Shown: positions 52,871 to 61,781, numbered from the stretch's first letter. The stretch is DNA of 64,000 nucleotides from Myroides phaeus (GCF_900099675.1 NZ_FNDQ01000006.1:1-64000), one strand, 5' to 3'. Notes: generated from the letters alone by a model not told the origin. Program-made: numbers and translations.

Positions 52871-54304
52871 ATGATTGGACCTCAGTTTTATAAATTACTG
52901 CGCAATAAATTCCCTTTTGAACTAACGGTTAAGCAAGACATCTTTTTGCAAAAGATAGCGAATTTCGTTACAAATGATAAGCAAGATGAGTTGTTTGTAC
53001 TTAAAGGATACGCGGGTACGGGTAAAACGACGTTGTTGTCTACCGTAGTAAACGAATTAAAGAGTATTCATAAGTTTTCCGTAATGTTAGCTCCTACGGG
53101 GCGTGCGGCAAAGGTAATCAGCAACTATTCTAACCGACCTGCCTTTACTATTCACAAGAATATTTATTACCCAAAAGCCAGTAAAACTGGGGGAGGGGTA
53201 CAATATACAATGCGTGCCAATAAGAATAGAAACACTATTTTTATTGTAGATGAGGCGTCTATGATTGGCGATGGCGGTGCTGGAGATACAAGTATGTACC
53301 CACACGGCTCGTTGTTAGACGACTTGATTTACTACGTGTATTCAGGATTTAATTGTAAGCTTATTTTGATTGGAGATACTGCACAGTTACCTCCGGTTAA
53401 TATGACTATTAGTCCGGCTTTGGACATAGACCAGTTGGGTTTTCAATACAATATGGATGTACAACACATCGAATTAGACGAGGTAATGCGTCAAGAAGAA
53501 AACTCCGGTATTTTATACAATGCAACGGAGTTGAGAATGGCGTTAGACTCTTACTTTTTTGATGCGTTTCAGTTTCAATTGCAAGGGTTTAAAGACATCG
53601 TTCGCCTAACAGATGGTTACGACATTCAAGACGCTATTCACTCGGCTTATTCTAACAGTGGACCAGAGGAAACAGCTTTTATTGTGCGTTCTAACAAAAG
53701 GGCAAATGCTTATAACCAACAGATACGTGCGCGTATTTTGGACAAGGAGAGTGAAATATCTGCAGGAGACTTACTAATGGTTGTCAAGAACAACTACTTT
53801 TGGTTGAAAGACTCAATAGTTACCGATTTTATTGCTAATGGTGATATTATTGAGGTACTTCAGATCTACAAAGTAGTCGAGTTGTACGGTTTCCGATTTG
53901 CTTCTGTACGCGTTAGAATGATTGACTACCCGAATATGCTTCCGTTTGACACGATTATCTTCTTGGAGACATTAACCAGTGAGTCTGCGGCTTTGTCGTA
54001 TGAACAGACAAATCGCTTGTATCAAGAAGTGCTGTTGGATTATGAAGATGAGATTACCAAGTACAGAAAGGTGCAAAAGGTTAAGGAAAACGAGTATTTC
54101 AATGCTTTGCAAGTTAAGTTCTCTTATGCAATTACGTGTCATAAATCACAAGGTGGACAATGGGAAACGGTGTTTATAGAACAGCCGTATCTGCCAGAAG
54201 GAATCACACAGGATTACGTGAAATGGTTGTACACTGCTATGACAAGGGCAAAAGATAAGCTGTACTTAATCGGCTTTAACGACGATAGTTTTGAACAAGA
54301 ATAA
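52871..54304 (+). CDS. RecD-like ATP-dependent DNA helicase
   Basis: The 477-residue superfamily 1 helicase has Walker A GYAGTGKTTLL (about 46-56), motif Ia LAPTGRAAKVI, Walker B FIVDEASMIGD (about 122-132) and motif III LILIGDTAQLPPV. The C-terminal UvrD_C_2 block is YAITCHKSQGGQWETVFIE...WLYTAMTRAKDKLYL. There is no RecBC partner and it is shorter than RecD2 because the N-terminal extension is missing. It is the stand-alone form found in Flavobacteria, probably in repair or replication-fork processing. A -7 box TATCTTTG lies at 52832-52839. Confidence 0.92.
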   Translation: MIGPQFYKLLRNKFPFELTVKQDIFLQKIANFVTNDKQDELFVLKGYAGTGKTTLLSTVVNELKSIHKFSVMLAPTGRAAKVISNYSNRPAFTIHKNIYYPKASKTGGGVQYTMRANKNRNTIFIVDEASMIGDGGAGDTSMYPHGSLLDDLIYYVYSGFNCKLILIGDTAQLPPVNMTISPALDIDQLGFQYNMDVQHIELDEVMRQEENSGILYNATELRMALDSYFFDAFQFQLQGFKDIVRLTDGYDIQDAIHSAYSNSGPEETAFIVRSNKRANAYNQQIRARILDKESEISAGDLLMVVKNNYFWLKDSIVTDFIANGDIIEVLQIYKVVELYGFRFASVRVRMIDYPNMLPFDTIIFLETLTSESAALSYEQTNRLYQEVLLDYEDEITKYRKVQKVKENEYFNALQVKFSYAITCHKSQGGQWETVFIEQPYLPEGITQDYVKWLYTAMTRAKDKLYLIGFNDDSFEQE

Positions 54305-54307
54305 TAG

Positions 54308-54347
54308 AAAAAGGCGATTACAGCACATAGCGTAATCGCCTTTTTTA
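54308..54347 (+). terminator. Intrinsic terminator of the helicase gene
   Basis: AAAGGCGATTAC...GTAATCGCCTTT stem with T run. The following stretch 54348-54660 has no gene I can support. Confidence 0.9.
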
Positions 54348-54710
54348 TAGTTTATACTCTCTGTTTGTTATTCACTGTCTTTCTTTATTCAAAATCAAAT
54401 AGAAACCCTCTTATTTATGCTGTTTAACCTTCTTTCATCTCCAACACCAACACAGTGAAATTAGCGAGAATTCAGAAGGAAACAGCATTAGCATCTTAGG
54501 GAGAAATCTATGCTATAATTATGCCAAGGATTGCTTGATGAGATGTAATTATCACTTTTGACTTGTCATTAACTGTTAAAGTATGGTAGCAGTACAAAAA
54601 CAAGGGAGATGCACACTTAGTAGTGCGTATTACTCTTGCGAAATGTGGTTATCCTTTTTCCGTTGGTTGTAATGAAATTACTATCTTTGAGTACTTAATT
54701 TTAGACACAG

Positions 54711-55457
54711 ATGAAAGTTATAGCAGTAATACCAGCGCGTTATGCTTCAACGCGTTTTCCTGGTAAGTTAATGGAAGATTTAGGAGGGAAAACGATAATT
54801 CGTAGAACTTATGATGCTACTGTAGCAACCGGACTTTTTAGCGATGTATTTGTAGTAACGGATTCGGACTTAATTTACAACGATATTGTAGCCCACGGTG
54901 GAAAAGCAGTTATGAGTATCAAATCACACGAAAGTGGGAGTGATCGCATAGCTGAAGCGGTGGAAAATATGGAGGCTGACATTGTTATTAATGTACAAGG
55001 AGATGAGCCTTTTGTAAGCAAGGAAAATCTAAAACGTTTGATTGAAATCTTTGAGGCAGACCACGCAAAGCAAGTTGATTTAGCATCTTTAATGACTCCG
55101 ATTAACGAGTGGGAGGTTATTGAAAATCCTAATAATGTAAAAGTAGTGGTTGACGATACAAATACCGCTTTATACTTCTCAAGATCGGTTATTCCTTATC
55201 CACGTGATAAAGAAGTGAGCGTACAGTATTACCAACACATAGGAGTTTATGCTTTTAGAAAAGCTGCTTTGTTAGAGTTTACTACGTTACCAATGAAGTT
55301 TTTAGAAGCGTCAGAAAAGTTAGAGCAGTTGCGTTACTTAGAATATGGTAAACGCATTAAAATGGCAATTACAACACATATTGGAGTAGGGATAGACACA
55401 CCAGAGGACTTAGTAAAGGCTAAGGCGCTGTTGGCAAGTAATCCTGAATTACAATAA
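54711..55457 (+). CDS. kdsB: 3-deoxy-manno-octulosonate cytidylyltransferase
   Basis: The 248-residue enzyme opens [19 protein letters not shown], the nucleotide-binding loop of CMP-sugar synthetases, followed by VVTDSD, the conserved [11 protein letters not shown] segment and [10 protein letters not shown]. The late GIDTPEDL motif is also conserved. It activates KDO to CMP-KDO for lipopolysaccharide inner-core synthesis, so the organism makes KDO-containing LPS. A promoter-like TTG-N16-TATCTTTG (54663-54689) precedes it and a terminator follows. Confidence 0.95.
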   Translation: MKVIAVIPARYASTRFPGKLMEDLGGKTIIRRTYDATVATGLFSDVFVVTDSDLIYNDIVAHGGKAVMSIKSHESGSDRIAEAVENMEADIVINVQGDEPFVSKENLKRLIEIFEADHAKQVDLASLMTPINEWEVIENPNNVKVVVDDTNTALYFSRSVIPYPRDKEVSVQYYQHIGVYAFRKAALLEFTTLPMKFLEASEKLEQLRYLEYGKRIKMAITTHIGVGIDTPEDLVKAKALLASNPELQ

Positions 55458-55470
55458 ATATTTACACGTA

Positions 55471-55506
55471 AAAAGGGTATCAATTCACATTGATACCCTT
55501 TTTTTA
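55471..55506 (+). terminator. Intrinsic terminator of kdsB
   Basis: AAAGGGTATCAAT/ATTGATACCCTTT stem and T run; it also faces the convergent gene at 55530. Confidence 0.9.
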
Positions 55507-55529
55507 TTACTTCAAAGCAGTTGTAGTTT

Positions 55530-56666
55530 TTATTCCTCCGTAGGTGGAGTAACCGGAACCACTGGCGTTGTATTTATAGGGTGAGTTACTGTTGTAGTAG
55601 TAGCTGGAGTAATAGCCGTTGTAATGCTATCACGCTTTGTACCACCAGAGTACGACGTACCATAGTGATAAGTCGGCACAACAGGAACTTCTTTTTTAAT
55701 GATTGCAATTTTAATCACTGTTTTCCATTCAGAAGCTAATCGAGAATCAATAACAGAATTTCTCAATACCAAAACAAACGGTTCGTCTGGTTGAATTTGC
55801 ATTTCTTGATTAGCAATAGCCGTTCTTGTTTGTTGAACCGCCTCTGGCAAGAAAGTATAGTATCCTGTTAAAGTTGATTCAAAGTAATCACAAGACTCAA
55901 TACTTGCCATTTTAAAACGTTCTTCCTCATTTAAGAAGATGTTTTCTTTAATCGGAATAGCAAATTTGTAATTAATTGTTTCTCTTGACTTTTCTTCACT
56001 TAGCAGTAAAAAAGGATCACCTGTCTTAGTAAGTTTATTGTCTTTACAGAATTGCTCAAGCTCTTTATTAATAGCTACCAAATCGTCATTTAACGACCCT
56101 AAAGACGACAAATGTTCCACATACACATAATTAGTAGGTGTACTCTTTTGAACATCTCCAATCGTTACAGTGTAATCTTTGTATTGTTTGATAAAATACA
56201 CAATAAAAGCGTTGATGTTTTTATCAATACTATTTGTAGCCACTTGATTAGGCGTTCCTGAAAAGAAAGTGATGATTTTAGTTTTCAAATCTAACGAACC
56301 TGAAAAAGAAAAAGACACATTTGTTTTCCCTTGTTTTCTATCAAGTTTCCACTTAATATTTGAAATAGTAGCATCGTGTAAGATATCTTGAGACAAGCTA
56401 TCATAAGGGTGTGTATATTCAGGACGAATAGTATATTTTCCTAATTTTTCTAACTCAATATCATAGATACCATTCCCAACTTTTTCTGATTTCATCCAGT
56501 CAGTCCAGTTATCTAAATTACTAATGTACTCATAAACTACTTGTTTAGGAGCATCTACAGTAAAGTTGCGTTCTACTTTGTATTCAGGATTCTGTGTAAG
56601 AATAAATACAAAAAGGGAAACAAGTCCCAATGCAAATAATAAGAAGAAATATTTAAGAATTTTCAT
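55530..56666 (-). CDS. Membrane-anchored SRPBCC-domain protein
   Basis: The 378-residue protein has a single N-terminal membrane segment (about 4-24), then an SRPBCC/polyketide-cyclase-like domain with RNFTVDAPKQVVYEYISNLDNWTDW (about 34-58, in part). A second region near 170-320 (YVYVEHLSSLGSLNDDL, KEEVPVVPTY) resembles a GyrI-like ligand-binding domain. A Pro/Thr-rich tail of about 50 residues ends PVTPPTEE. It is presumably periplasmic and may bind a hydrophobic ligand, but its function is unknown. A small membrane protein gene lies 23 bp upstream on the same strand. Confidence 0.82.
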   Translation of the reverse strand: MKILKYFFLLFALGLVSLFVFILTQNPEYKVERNFTVDAPKQVVYEYISNLDNWTDWMKSEKVGNGIYDIELEKLGKYTIRPEYTHPYDSLSQDILHDATISNIKWKLDRKQGKTNVSFSFSGSLDLKTKIITFFSGTPNQVATNSIDKNINAFIVYFIKQYKDYTVTIGDVQKSTPTNYVYVEHLSSLGSLNDDLVAINKELEQFCKDNKLTKTGDPFLLLSEEKSRETINYKFAIPIKENIFLNEEERFKMASIESCDYFESTLTGYYTFLPEAVQQTRTAIANQEMQIQPDEPFVLVLRNSVIDSRLASEWKTVIKIAIIKKEVPVVPTYHYGTSYSGGTKRDSITTAITPATTTTVTHPINTTPVVPVTPPTEE

Positions 56667-56689
56667 AACGCTTCAGTACAGTGAATAAC

Positions 56690-56875
56690 TTATTTTAAAA
56701 GGTTTTTCAGAATGAAAAGAGAACCAATAAAAGCAAGGAATGCAAGAAGCACCCATAGTCTATTTTTATAATAGATACGGTGTAGTTTCAAATCCTTTCT
56801 ATACATTATAATCAATACAATGGTAAACGTAATTATAAAAAAAAGAGCAAATTGTAATTGACCTGGTGTGAACAT
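56690..56875 (-). CDS. Small membrane protein, 61 residues
   Basis: Two hydrophobic helices (about 8-25 and 42-58) flank a basic, Tyr-rich cytoplasmic turn RKDLKLHRIYYKNRLW. It is directly upstream of the SRPBCC gene on the same strand and likely cotranscribed. I do not recognise the family. Confidence 0.7.
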   Translation of the reverse strand: MFTPGQLQFALFFIITFTIVLIIMYRKDLKLHRIYYKNRLWVLLAFLAFIGSLFILKNLLK

Positions 56876-56920
56876 AATTATTTTTTAGCAAAAATAGGCA
56901 AAACCTTGATATGAGGTACA

Positions 56921-56948
56921 AAAAAAACGGCAGGAATTCTGCCGTTTT
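56921..56948 (-). terminator. Intrinsic terminator of ilvE
   Basis: ACGGCAG-aatt-CTGCCGT stem with T run on the minus strand, 27 bp after the ilvE stop. Confidence 0.88.
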
Positions 56949-56974
56949 GTAAATATATCTTTAAAAAGATGTAA

Positions 56975-58048
56975 TTAGATGCTTTGAGTCCATCCAAAAG
57001 TATCTTCAATGTGTTTTTGTTGAATACCTTGAAGTGCTTTTTTCAATTGAATAGCATAAGAATCTTCATCAGTAACTACAGGTAATTCGTAGTATTTCTC
57101 TTGGTAAGCAAATCCTTCAATTTGTCCAACAGTTACTGCAGTACCAGCACCGAAGATTTCTTTTAATTCACCTTTAGCGTGTGCGTCAAGTAAATCTTGA
57201 ACAACGATAGATCTAACCTCTACGTTAATTCCTTTGCTCTTAGCGATTTCGATTAAACTCTTACGAGTTACACCGTCTAAGATACGCTCACTTGTAGGAG
57301 CAGTGATTAAAGTATCTCCAATTCTGAAGAATACGTTCATTGTTCCAGCTTCTTCTAATTTAGTGTGAGTAGCATCATCAGTCCAGATTACTTGTTGGTA
57401 TCCAGCATCTTGAGCTAATTTAGTTGGGTAGAATTGTCCAGCGTAGTTACCAGAACATTTAGTAGAACCAACCCCACCGTTAGCAGCACGGCTGTAGTGT
57501 TCAGCGATTTGAACTTTTACCTTTCCAGAGTAGTATGTACGAGCTGGAGATAAAATGATACAGAACATAAACTCAGTAGATGGTCCAGCTACAACACCAG
57601 GGTGAGTACCAACCATAAACGGACGGATATATAAAGAATTACCTTCTCCTTTTTGTACCCAGTCTCTATCTAAGTTTAATAAAGCTTTTAATCCTCCAAC
57701 GAATCTTTCTTCGTCTATGTGTGGCATTGCTAATCTCTCAGCAGATTTGTTGAAACGTTTCCAGTTTTCTTGTGGACGGAATAACCATACTTTGTCTTCA
57801 GTATCTTTGTATGCTTTCATTCCTTCGAAGATCGCTTGTCCGTAGTGGAATACATTGATAGAAGGCTCAAACGACATTGGTCCGTAAGGTTTGATTTCTA
57901 CTTGTCCCCATTTACCATCTTTATAATGACAAACTAACATATGGTCAGTAAAAACAGAACCAAATTTTACGTTTTCAAAATCAATTGAAGCTATTTTAGA
58001 TTTTTCTACTTTTTGAATAGAGAAATCATTAGTTGTTTGTGAACTCAT
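56975..58048 (-). CDS. ilvE: Branched-chain amino acid aminotransferase
   Basis: The 357-residue fold-type IV PLP enzyme has GQAIFEGMKAYKD (about 72-84), the PLP Lys in GSTKCSGNYAGQF (about 196-208) and EEAGTMNVFF. GILDGVTRKSLIEIA is seen here as RILDGVTRKSLIEIA, and EIFGAGTAVTVGQI follows. The length and sequence match the eukaryote-like BCAT subgroup (about 355 residues) rather than the 310-residue E. coli type. It performs the last step of valine, leucine and isoleucine synthesis and the first of their breakdown. The gene is monocistronic. Confidence 0.95.
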   Translation of the reverse strand: MSSQTTNDFSIQKVEKSKIASIDFENVKFGSVFTDHMLVCHYKDGKWGQVEIKPYGPMSFEPSINVFHYGQAIFEGMKAYKDTEDKVWLFRPQENWKRFNKSAERLAMPHIDEERFVGGLKALLNLDRDWVQKGEGNSLYIRPFMVGTHPGVVAGPSTEFMFCIILSPARTYYSGKVKVQIAEHYSRAANGGVGSTKCSGNYAGQFYPTKLAQDAGYQQVIWTDDATHTKLEEAGTMNVFFRIGDTLITAPTSERILDGVTRKSLIEIAKSKGINVEVRSIVVQDLLDAHAKGELKEIFGAGTAVTVGQIEGFAYQEKYYELPVVTDEDSYAIQLKKALQGIQQKHIEDTFGWTQSI

Positions 58049-58312
58049 TTCTTATTAATGTTTTTTTAATTGTCGTGTATTTGAACTTATGCTTGCAATG
58101 TATTAAAAAAGCAAGACTTTACAAAATTATCAAAAAAAGGACTCAAAAATAGTTTGTTGTTGAACTTTATCTAAAATGTGGTGATAATTATTGTTTAATC
58201 AAAATTAATTACTGAAATTATCATAATCAATGAATTTTGTTTATCTAAACGATTTGTTTTTGGTGTATTTTTTTGACTTAATTTTACACTATTATAATAA
58301 ATATAGATTCCT

Positions 58313-58822
58313 ATGCGTAAAGTTGTTGCTTGTTTAGGTTTGTTAACCTTGATTTTTACGGGATGTAAAAATGAAAAAACTGTTCCTATGGCGGAACAAA
58401 CGTTTGATACTACTAAATATGAGTATTTTGGAGATAGTATTGTCCTTACAGATGTTTTGTCAAAAGACGAGATGCTTGAAAAGTTTAAAACAATGCAGGC
58501 AGGAGATACACTTCAAGTGAAATTTCAGTCCAGTATTGTTGAGGTATGTCAGAAAAAGGGATGTTGGATGAGTGTTGAACTACCAGGAGATAAAAACAGT
58601 TTTGTTCGCTTTACAGATTACGGATTTTTTGCTCCAATGAATGCGGCTGGTCACGAAGTGATTGTTGACGGAAAGGCGTTTGTATCTGTGATTTCTGTTG
58701 ATGAACTGAAGCACTACGCAAAAGACGCTGGTAAGTCAGAAGAGGAAATTGCCGCTATTGTAGATCCTAAAGTAACGTATAGTTTCGTTGCAGACGGAAT
58801 TGCAATTGATAAAGCACAGTAA
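58313..58822 (+). CDS. DUF4920 lipoprotein
   Basis: The 169-residue precursor has a lipoprotein signal MRKVVACLGLLTLIFTGC with Cys at about 18. The mature part contains the DUF4920 core VCQKKGCWMSVELPGDKNSFVRFTDYGFFAP (about 82-112, quoted in pieces), where a VCQKKGCWM motif carries two cysteines. Members are found across Bacteroidota with no established role; the CxxxxC spacing and periplasmic location could suit metal binding. The next gene starts one base after its stop. Confidence 0.88.
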   Translation: MRKVVACLGLLTLIFTGCKNEKTVPMAEQTFDTTKYEYFGDSIVLTDVLSKDEMLEKFKTMQAGDTLQVKFQSSIVEVCQKKGCWMSVELPGDKNSFVRFTDYGFFAPMNAAGHEVIVDGKAFVSVISVDELKHYAKDAGKSEEEIAAIVDPKVTYSFVADGIAIDKAQ

Positions 58823-58823
58823 G

Positions 58824-59285
58824 ATGTTGATATTAAAACGCATTAGTTTACTTGTGTGTACAGCACTAATTTTGTTTGCCTGTCAAAATAAGCAAGCGAT
58901 ACAAGAAGCTGTTACAGAAGAAAAGACAACAGAAAACACGTCTTTTAAAATGTACACGATGAGTCCGATGGCTCAGTTGATGGAAGAAATGTATGCTAAT
59001 GCTTTAGTTGTTAAAACAAAGTTAGAGGCAGGAGAAGCGGAGTTTGGCGAGTTTCCAGAAAGTCATTTAAAGATTATGGAGGCAAAGATGACTGACCCGA
59101 CTGATCGCGATATGTTTTTTGAGACACAAGCAAAGGAGTTTTTAGCGTATGAGAAAGCATTTTACGAAAGTAAGAAAGGCAATAAAATAGAAGAGTACAA
59201 CGCGATTATCAATTCGTGTTTAACGTGTCACCAAAAGAAATGTGGTGGCCCAATACCGAGAATAAAAAAATTAAAGATTCAGTGA
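58824..59285 (+). CDS. Lipoprotein with a c-type haem motif
   Basis: The 153-residue precursor (start ATG at 58824, one base after the preceding stop) has a lipoprotein signal ending LILFAC, Cys near 20. Mostly helical sequence follows, and a C-terminal CLTCH (CXXCH) haem-attachment motif lies near 137-141. CGGPIPRIKKL comes after it. Helix content with a C-terminal CXXCH is the cytochrome c' arrangement. It would receive haem from the CcsBA system (gene at 37361). The stop overlaps the mnmD GTG by 4 bp. Confidence 0.82.
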   Translation: MLILKRISLLVCTALILFACQNKQAIQEAVTEEKTTENTSFKMYTMSPMAQLMEEMYANALVVKTKLEAGEAEFGEFPESHLKIMEAKMTDPTDRDMFFETQAKEFLAYEKAFYESKKGNKIEEYNAIINSCLTCHQKKCGGPIPRIKKLKIQ

Positions 59286-59944
59286 AAAGAAATGTAATCA
59301 CAACATCCGATGGGTCAACCTCAATCAAAATAGAAGATTGGGGAGAAACGTATCACTCAATACACGGTGCTATCCAAGAGGCTAAACACGTATATATCAA
59401 CAATGGATTTGACAGAATAGAAAAACCGAGTTTACGCATTTTAGAAATGGGGTTTGGTACGGGGTTAAATGCTTTTTTAACCTTAGTAGAAGCCAGAAAT
59501 GCGAGTAAAACAGTTGAGTACCACAGTGTAGAGGCTTATCCGGTTACGGAAGAAGAAATGAAAGCCCTTAGCTTCACTGCTCTGTATTCGCAGGCAGAAG
59601 ACGAGGCTAATTTTCAAAAGATGCACTACGGCGAGTGGAATGTGTTGAATCGCATTTCAGACGAATTCTCATTATATAAAATGCACAGCAAGTTTGAAGA
59701 TATGCAGTTAGAAGCCGGTTATTTTGACTTGGTGTATTTTGACGTATTTGGTTATCAATTTCAACCCGACTTATGGTCTGTCGCTATTTTTCAAAAGGTA
59801 TATGACGCGTTAGAAGAAGGAGGCGTATTAGTTACCTATGCGTGTAGAGGACCAATCAAACGAGCGATGAAAGAAGTAGGTTTTAGAACAGAAAAAGTGC
59901 CAGGACCACCAGGAAAAAGAGAAATGCTGGTTGCTTTTAAGTAA
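59282..59944 (+). CDS. mnmD: tRNA 5-methylaminomethyl-2-thiouridine methyltransferase (stand-alone MnmD)
   Basis: The 220-residue SAM enzyme opens VITTSDGSTSIKIEDWGETYHSIHGA, the MnmC-type signature around HSIHGAIQEA. The SAM motif is LEMGFGTGLNAFLTLVEA, and FDLVYFDVFGYQFQPDLW and VTYACRGPIKRAM follow. It lacks the FAD oxidase half of E. coli MnmC, as is normal in Bacteroidota. It finishes mnm5s2U at the wobble position of tRNAs for Lys, Glu and Gln. GTG at 59282 overlaps the previous TGA (GTGA); an upstream frame extension to 59216 would overlap that gene by 70 bp and is unlikely. Confidence 0.93.
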   Translation: MKRNVITTSDGSTSIKIEDWGETYHSIHGAIQEAKHVYINNGFDRIEKPSLRILEMGFGTGLNAFLTLVEARNASKTVEYHSVEAYPVTEEEMKALSFTALYSQAEDEANFQKMHYGEWNVLNRISDEFSLYKMHSKFEDMQLEAGYFDLVYFDVFGYQFQPDLWSVAIFQKVYDALEEGGVLVTYACRGPIKRAMKEVGFRTEKVPGPPGKREMLVAFK

Positions 59945-60040
59945 GATTACTGAATTAAAAGGCTTTAGAATGTGTTATTGTGGTTGTTTTGTGAGTAAAT
60001 GGTAGTGTAATATGATTTTTTAACATTAATGAGTATGTTA

Positions 60041-60070
60041 TTGGTAGATATGATTTATCATTATTATATT
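60041..60070 (+). promoter_or_regulatory. Promoter of the 65-residue gene
   Basis: TTG (60041-60043), exactly 19 bp and TATATTTG (60063-60070). It predicts a start near 60076, 27 nt before the ATG. It supports the reality of the small gene. Confidence 0.75.
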
Positions 60071-60102
60071 TGTGTAAGAAATGTTAATGAGATATTTTTA
60101 CT

Positions 60103-60300
60103 ATGAAAACAGGAGAAATGTTAGAGTACGCGAAAGTGGTTTTACAAAACGTGAGCATTGACCCTCAGCTTTTTTATAAGGAATTAGAAAAAATAATGGC
60201 TAATATGTTGCCTTATGAGGCAGATCAATTAGCCTTATGGGTTGACGATTTCGTGAAAGAAAAGCCAGAATTACAAGAATCGTTGATAGAAACAGCTTAA
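60103..60300 (+). CDS. Small soluble protein, 65 residues
   Basis: Not recognised. It is helical and acidic (EMLEYAKVVLQNVSIDPQLF, then LPYEADQLALWVDDF), with no signal peptide or cysteine. A consensus promoter 33 bp upstream and a terminator hairpin downstream (60311-60346) make it a separate transcription unit, which argues that it is expressed. Confidence 0.8.
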   Translation: MKTGEMLEYAKVVLQNVSIDPQLFYKELEKIMANMLPYEADQLALWVDDFVKEKPELQESLIETA

Positions 60301-60310
60301 ACAATATGCC

Positions 60311-60346
60311 AAGAGCTTCCTATTTTATTTAGGGAGCTCTTTTTTA
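60311..60346 (+). terminator. Intrinsic terminator of the 65-residue gene
   Basis: AAGAGCTTCC...GGGAGCTCTT stem followed by TTTTTT. Confidence 0.85.
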
Positions 60347-60418
60347 TTTATCTGCACAAAAGATTTGATTTTTAGATATAATTCATACTTTTACCCCATA
60401 AGTATAACTAAATAAAGT

Positions 60419-60814
60419 ATGAGAAAAGTAATTCTGTTAGTTGCAATTGCCTTAGGAACACTTACTTCTTGTAAGGGAGAAAAAGCAATAGAGCCTGTAA
60501 AAGAGGTTGCGGAAGTAGAACAAGTAGCTACTGATTCGATTGACGTTACAGATGAATTAGAAGATATTATGACATTGTATATTGCTCCTCAAAAAGAAGA
60601 TTGTGTAGGAGTAGGTCCGATGAAGTGTTTGTTAGTTAAACAAGGAGAAGATGCAGAATGGGAATTGATGTATCAAGGAATTGAAGGATTAGACTATCAA
60701 GAAGGTTTTGAATACAAAGTTGAGGTTAGAAGAGAAGAAGTACCTAATCCACCGGCTGATGCCTCATCATTTCGCTATGTGTTAGTGAAAGAGATATCGA
60801 AGGTGAAAAAATAA
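60419..60814 (+). CDS. DUF4377 lipoprotein
   Basis: The 131-residue precursor has a lipoprotein signal MRKVILLVAIALGTLTSC with Cys at about 18. An acidic spacer follows and a DUF4377 domain (about 57-131). The domain shows VGVGPMKCLLVKQGEDAEW, YQGIEGLDYQEGFEYKVEV and NPPADASSFRYVLVKEI. It belongs to the META/HslJ-like group of small envelope proteins, role unknown. The following GNAT pseudogene starts 7 bp after its stop and is probably in the same transcript. Confidence 0.87.
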   Translation: MRKVILLVAIALGTLTSCKGEKAIEPVKEVAEVEQVATDSIDVTDELEDIMTLYIAPQKEDCVGVGPMKCLLVKQGEDAEWELMYQGIEGLDYQEGFEYKVEVRREEVPNPPADASSFRYVLVKEISKVKK

Positions 60815-60821
60815 GACTTTG

Positions 60822-61400
60822 ATGAAAAATATTGTATTAACAGACGAACGTGTTCTTTTAAAACCGTTGGAGCAATACAATTGGGAAGACTTACTCGAGT
60901 ATGCCGTTAATGAAACGGATATTTGGAAGTATGCGCACACCCCGTTGGTTGGCGAACAAGGGATTAAAGATTACATCCAATACGCGTTAGATGAAAGGGA
61001 TAAAGGTACCTCACTTCCGTTTATTGTGTTTGATTTAGAAAAAGAGAAATACGTTGGTTCTACTCGTTTTTACGGTATTAATCACAAACAAAAGAGTTTG
61101 CTAATCGGTTATACGTGGTATAGCAAGCAAACACAAGGCTCTGGTATTAATGTGCACTGTAAGTATTTACTGTTGAAATACGCTTTTGAATGTATGGAGA
61201 TGGAACGCGTAGAATTTCGCGCTGATGCCAGAAATGAAAGAAGTATTGGTGCAATGAAACGCTTAGGAGCAGTCTAAGAAGGCGTGTTGCGCAAAGAGAT
61301 TATCATTAACGATGGTTCGCGCAGAGATACGGTAGTACTTAGTATTTTAAGAGAAGAGTGGTTTAACCACGTTAAAAAGAACTTAGAAGAGCGACTGTAA
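60822..61400 (+). pseudogene. GNAT acetyltransferase interrupted by an in-frame stop
   Basis: The frame runs from the ATG at 60822 as a RimJ/RimL-type acetyltransferase (YVGSTRFYGI, ECMEMERVEFRADARNERSIGAMKRLGAV) and stops at TAA 61275-61277. Without any frame change it then continues with EGVLRKEIIIND, RRDTVVLSILREEW and a final TAA at 61398-61400, the normal C-terminus of the family. The stop sits where homologues have Lys (consensus GAVKEG-like), so AAA to TAA is the simplest cause. A truncated 151-residue protein may be made, but lacks the last two strands of the fold. Confidence 0.85.
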
Positions 61401-61507
61401 GTTGCACTGAGTAAAAGTTAGGGTTTTGTTTGCCGTATAGGTTGAAAACAAATTACCTCGCTTTAAAAAACAATAGAATAATAGATTTTTTGTGATAATT
61501 AGAAGAG

Positions 61508-61537
61508 AGCCTGCAAGGAATATTGCGGGCTTTTTTT
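61508..61537 (+). terminator. Terminator after the GNAT pseudogene
   Basis: AGCCTGCAA/TTGCGGGCT stem with seven T, the end of the transcript that starts upstream of 60419. Confidence 0.8.
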
Positions 61538-61672
61538 GTGTGTTATACTGAACTGTGATAAAGGAACAGACATAATAGAGGGGACGAAGTATGAACATTT
61601 CTTTTGAATGAAAAACAAAATGTGCGAAGATTTAAAATGTAATGCTTGCAATAAAGAACAGAGTAAAGTGCA

Positions 61673-61781
61673 GTTTTAGACGGACCATGTTCGAGACATC
61701 TACCACACAAGTACCACATAAGCTTGGAAAAAAGCCCTTTTTACCGAAGGTGTGTGGTACTAATGTGGTACTAATGTGGTA
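61673..61781. repeat. Palindromic iteron element C (11-bp period, inverted orientation)
   Basis: TACCACA at 61701 and 61712, a 34-bp spacer, then TGTGGTA at 61753, 61764 and 61775. The GTTTTAGACGG box (61673-61683) lies 17 nt before the first heptamer. Read on the minus strand this is the element A layout, and its flank GATGTCTCGAACATGGTCCG is shared with A. The rest of 61538-62118 shows no gene I can support. Confidence 0.85.

Noticed and set aside
59216..59281. Upstream extension of mnmD
   Set aside because: It would overlap the haem lipoprotein by 70 bp and adds residues with no homology to the family.
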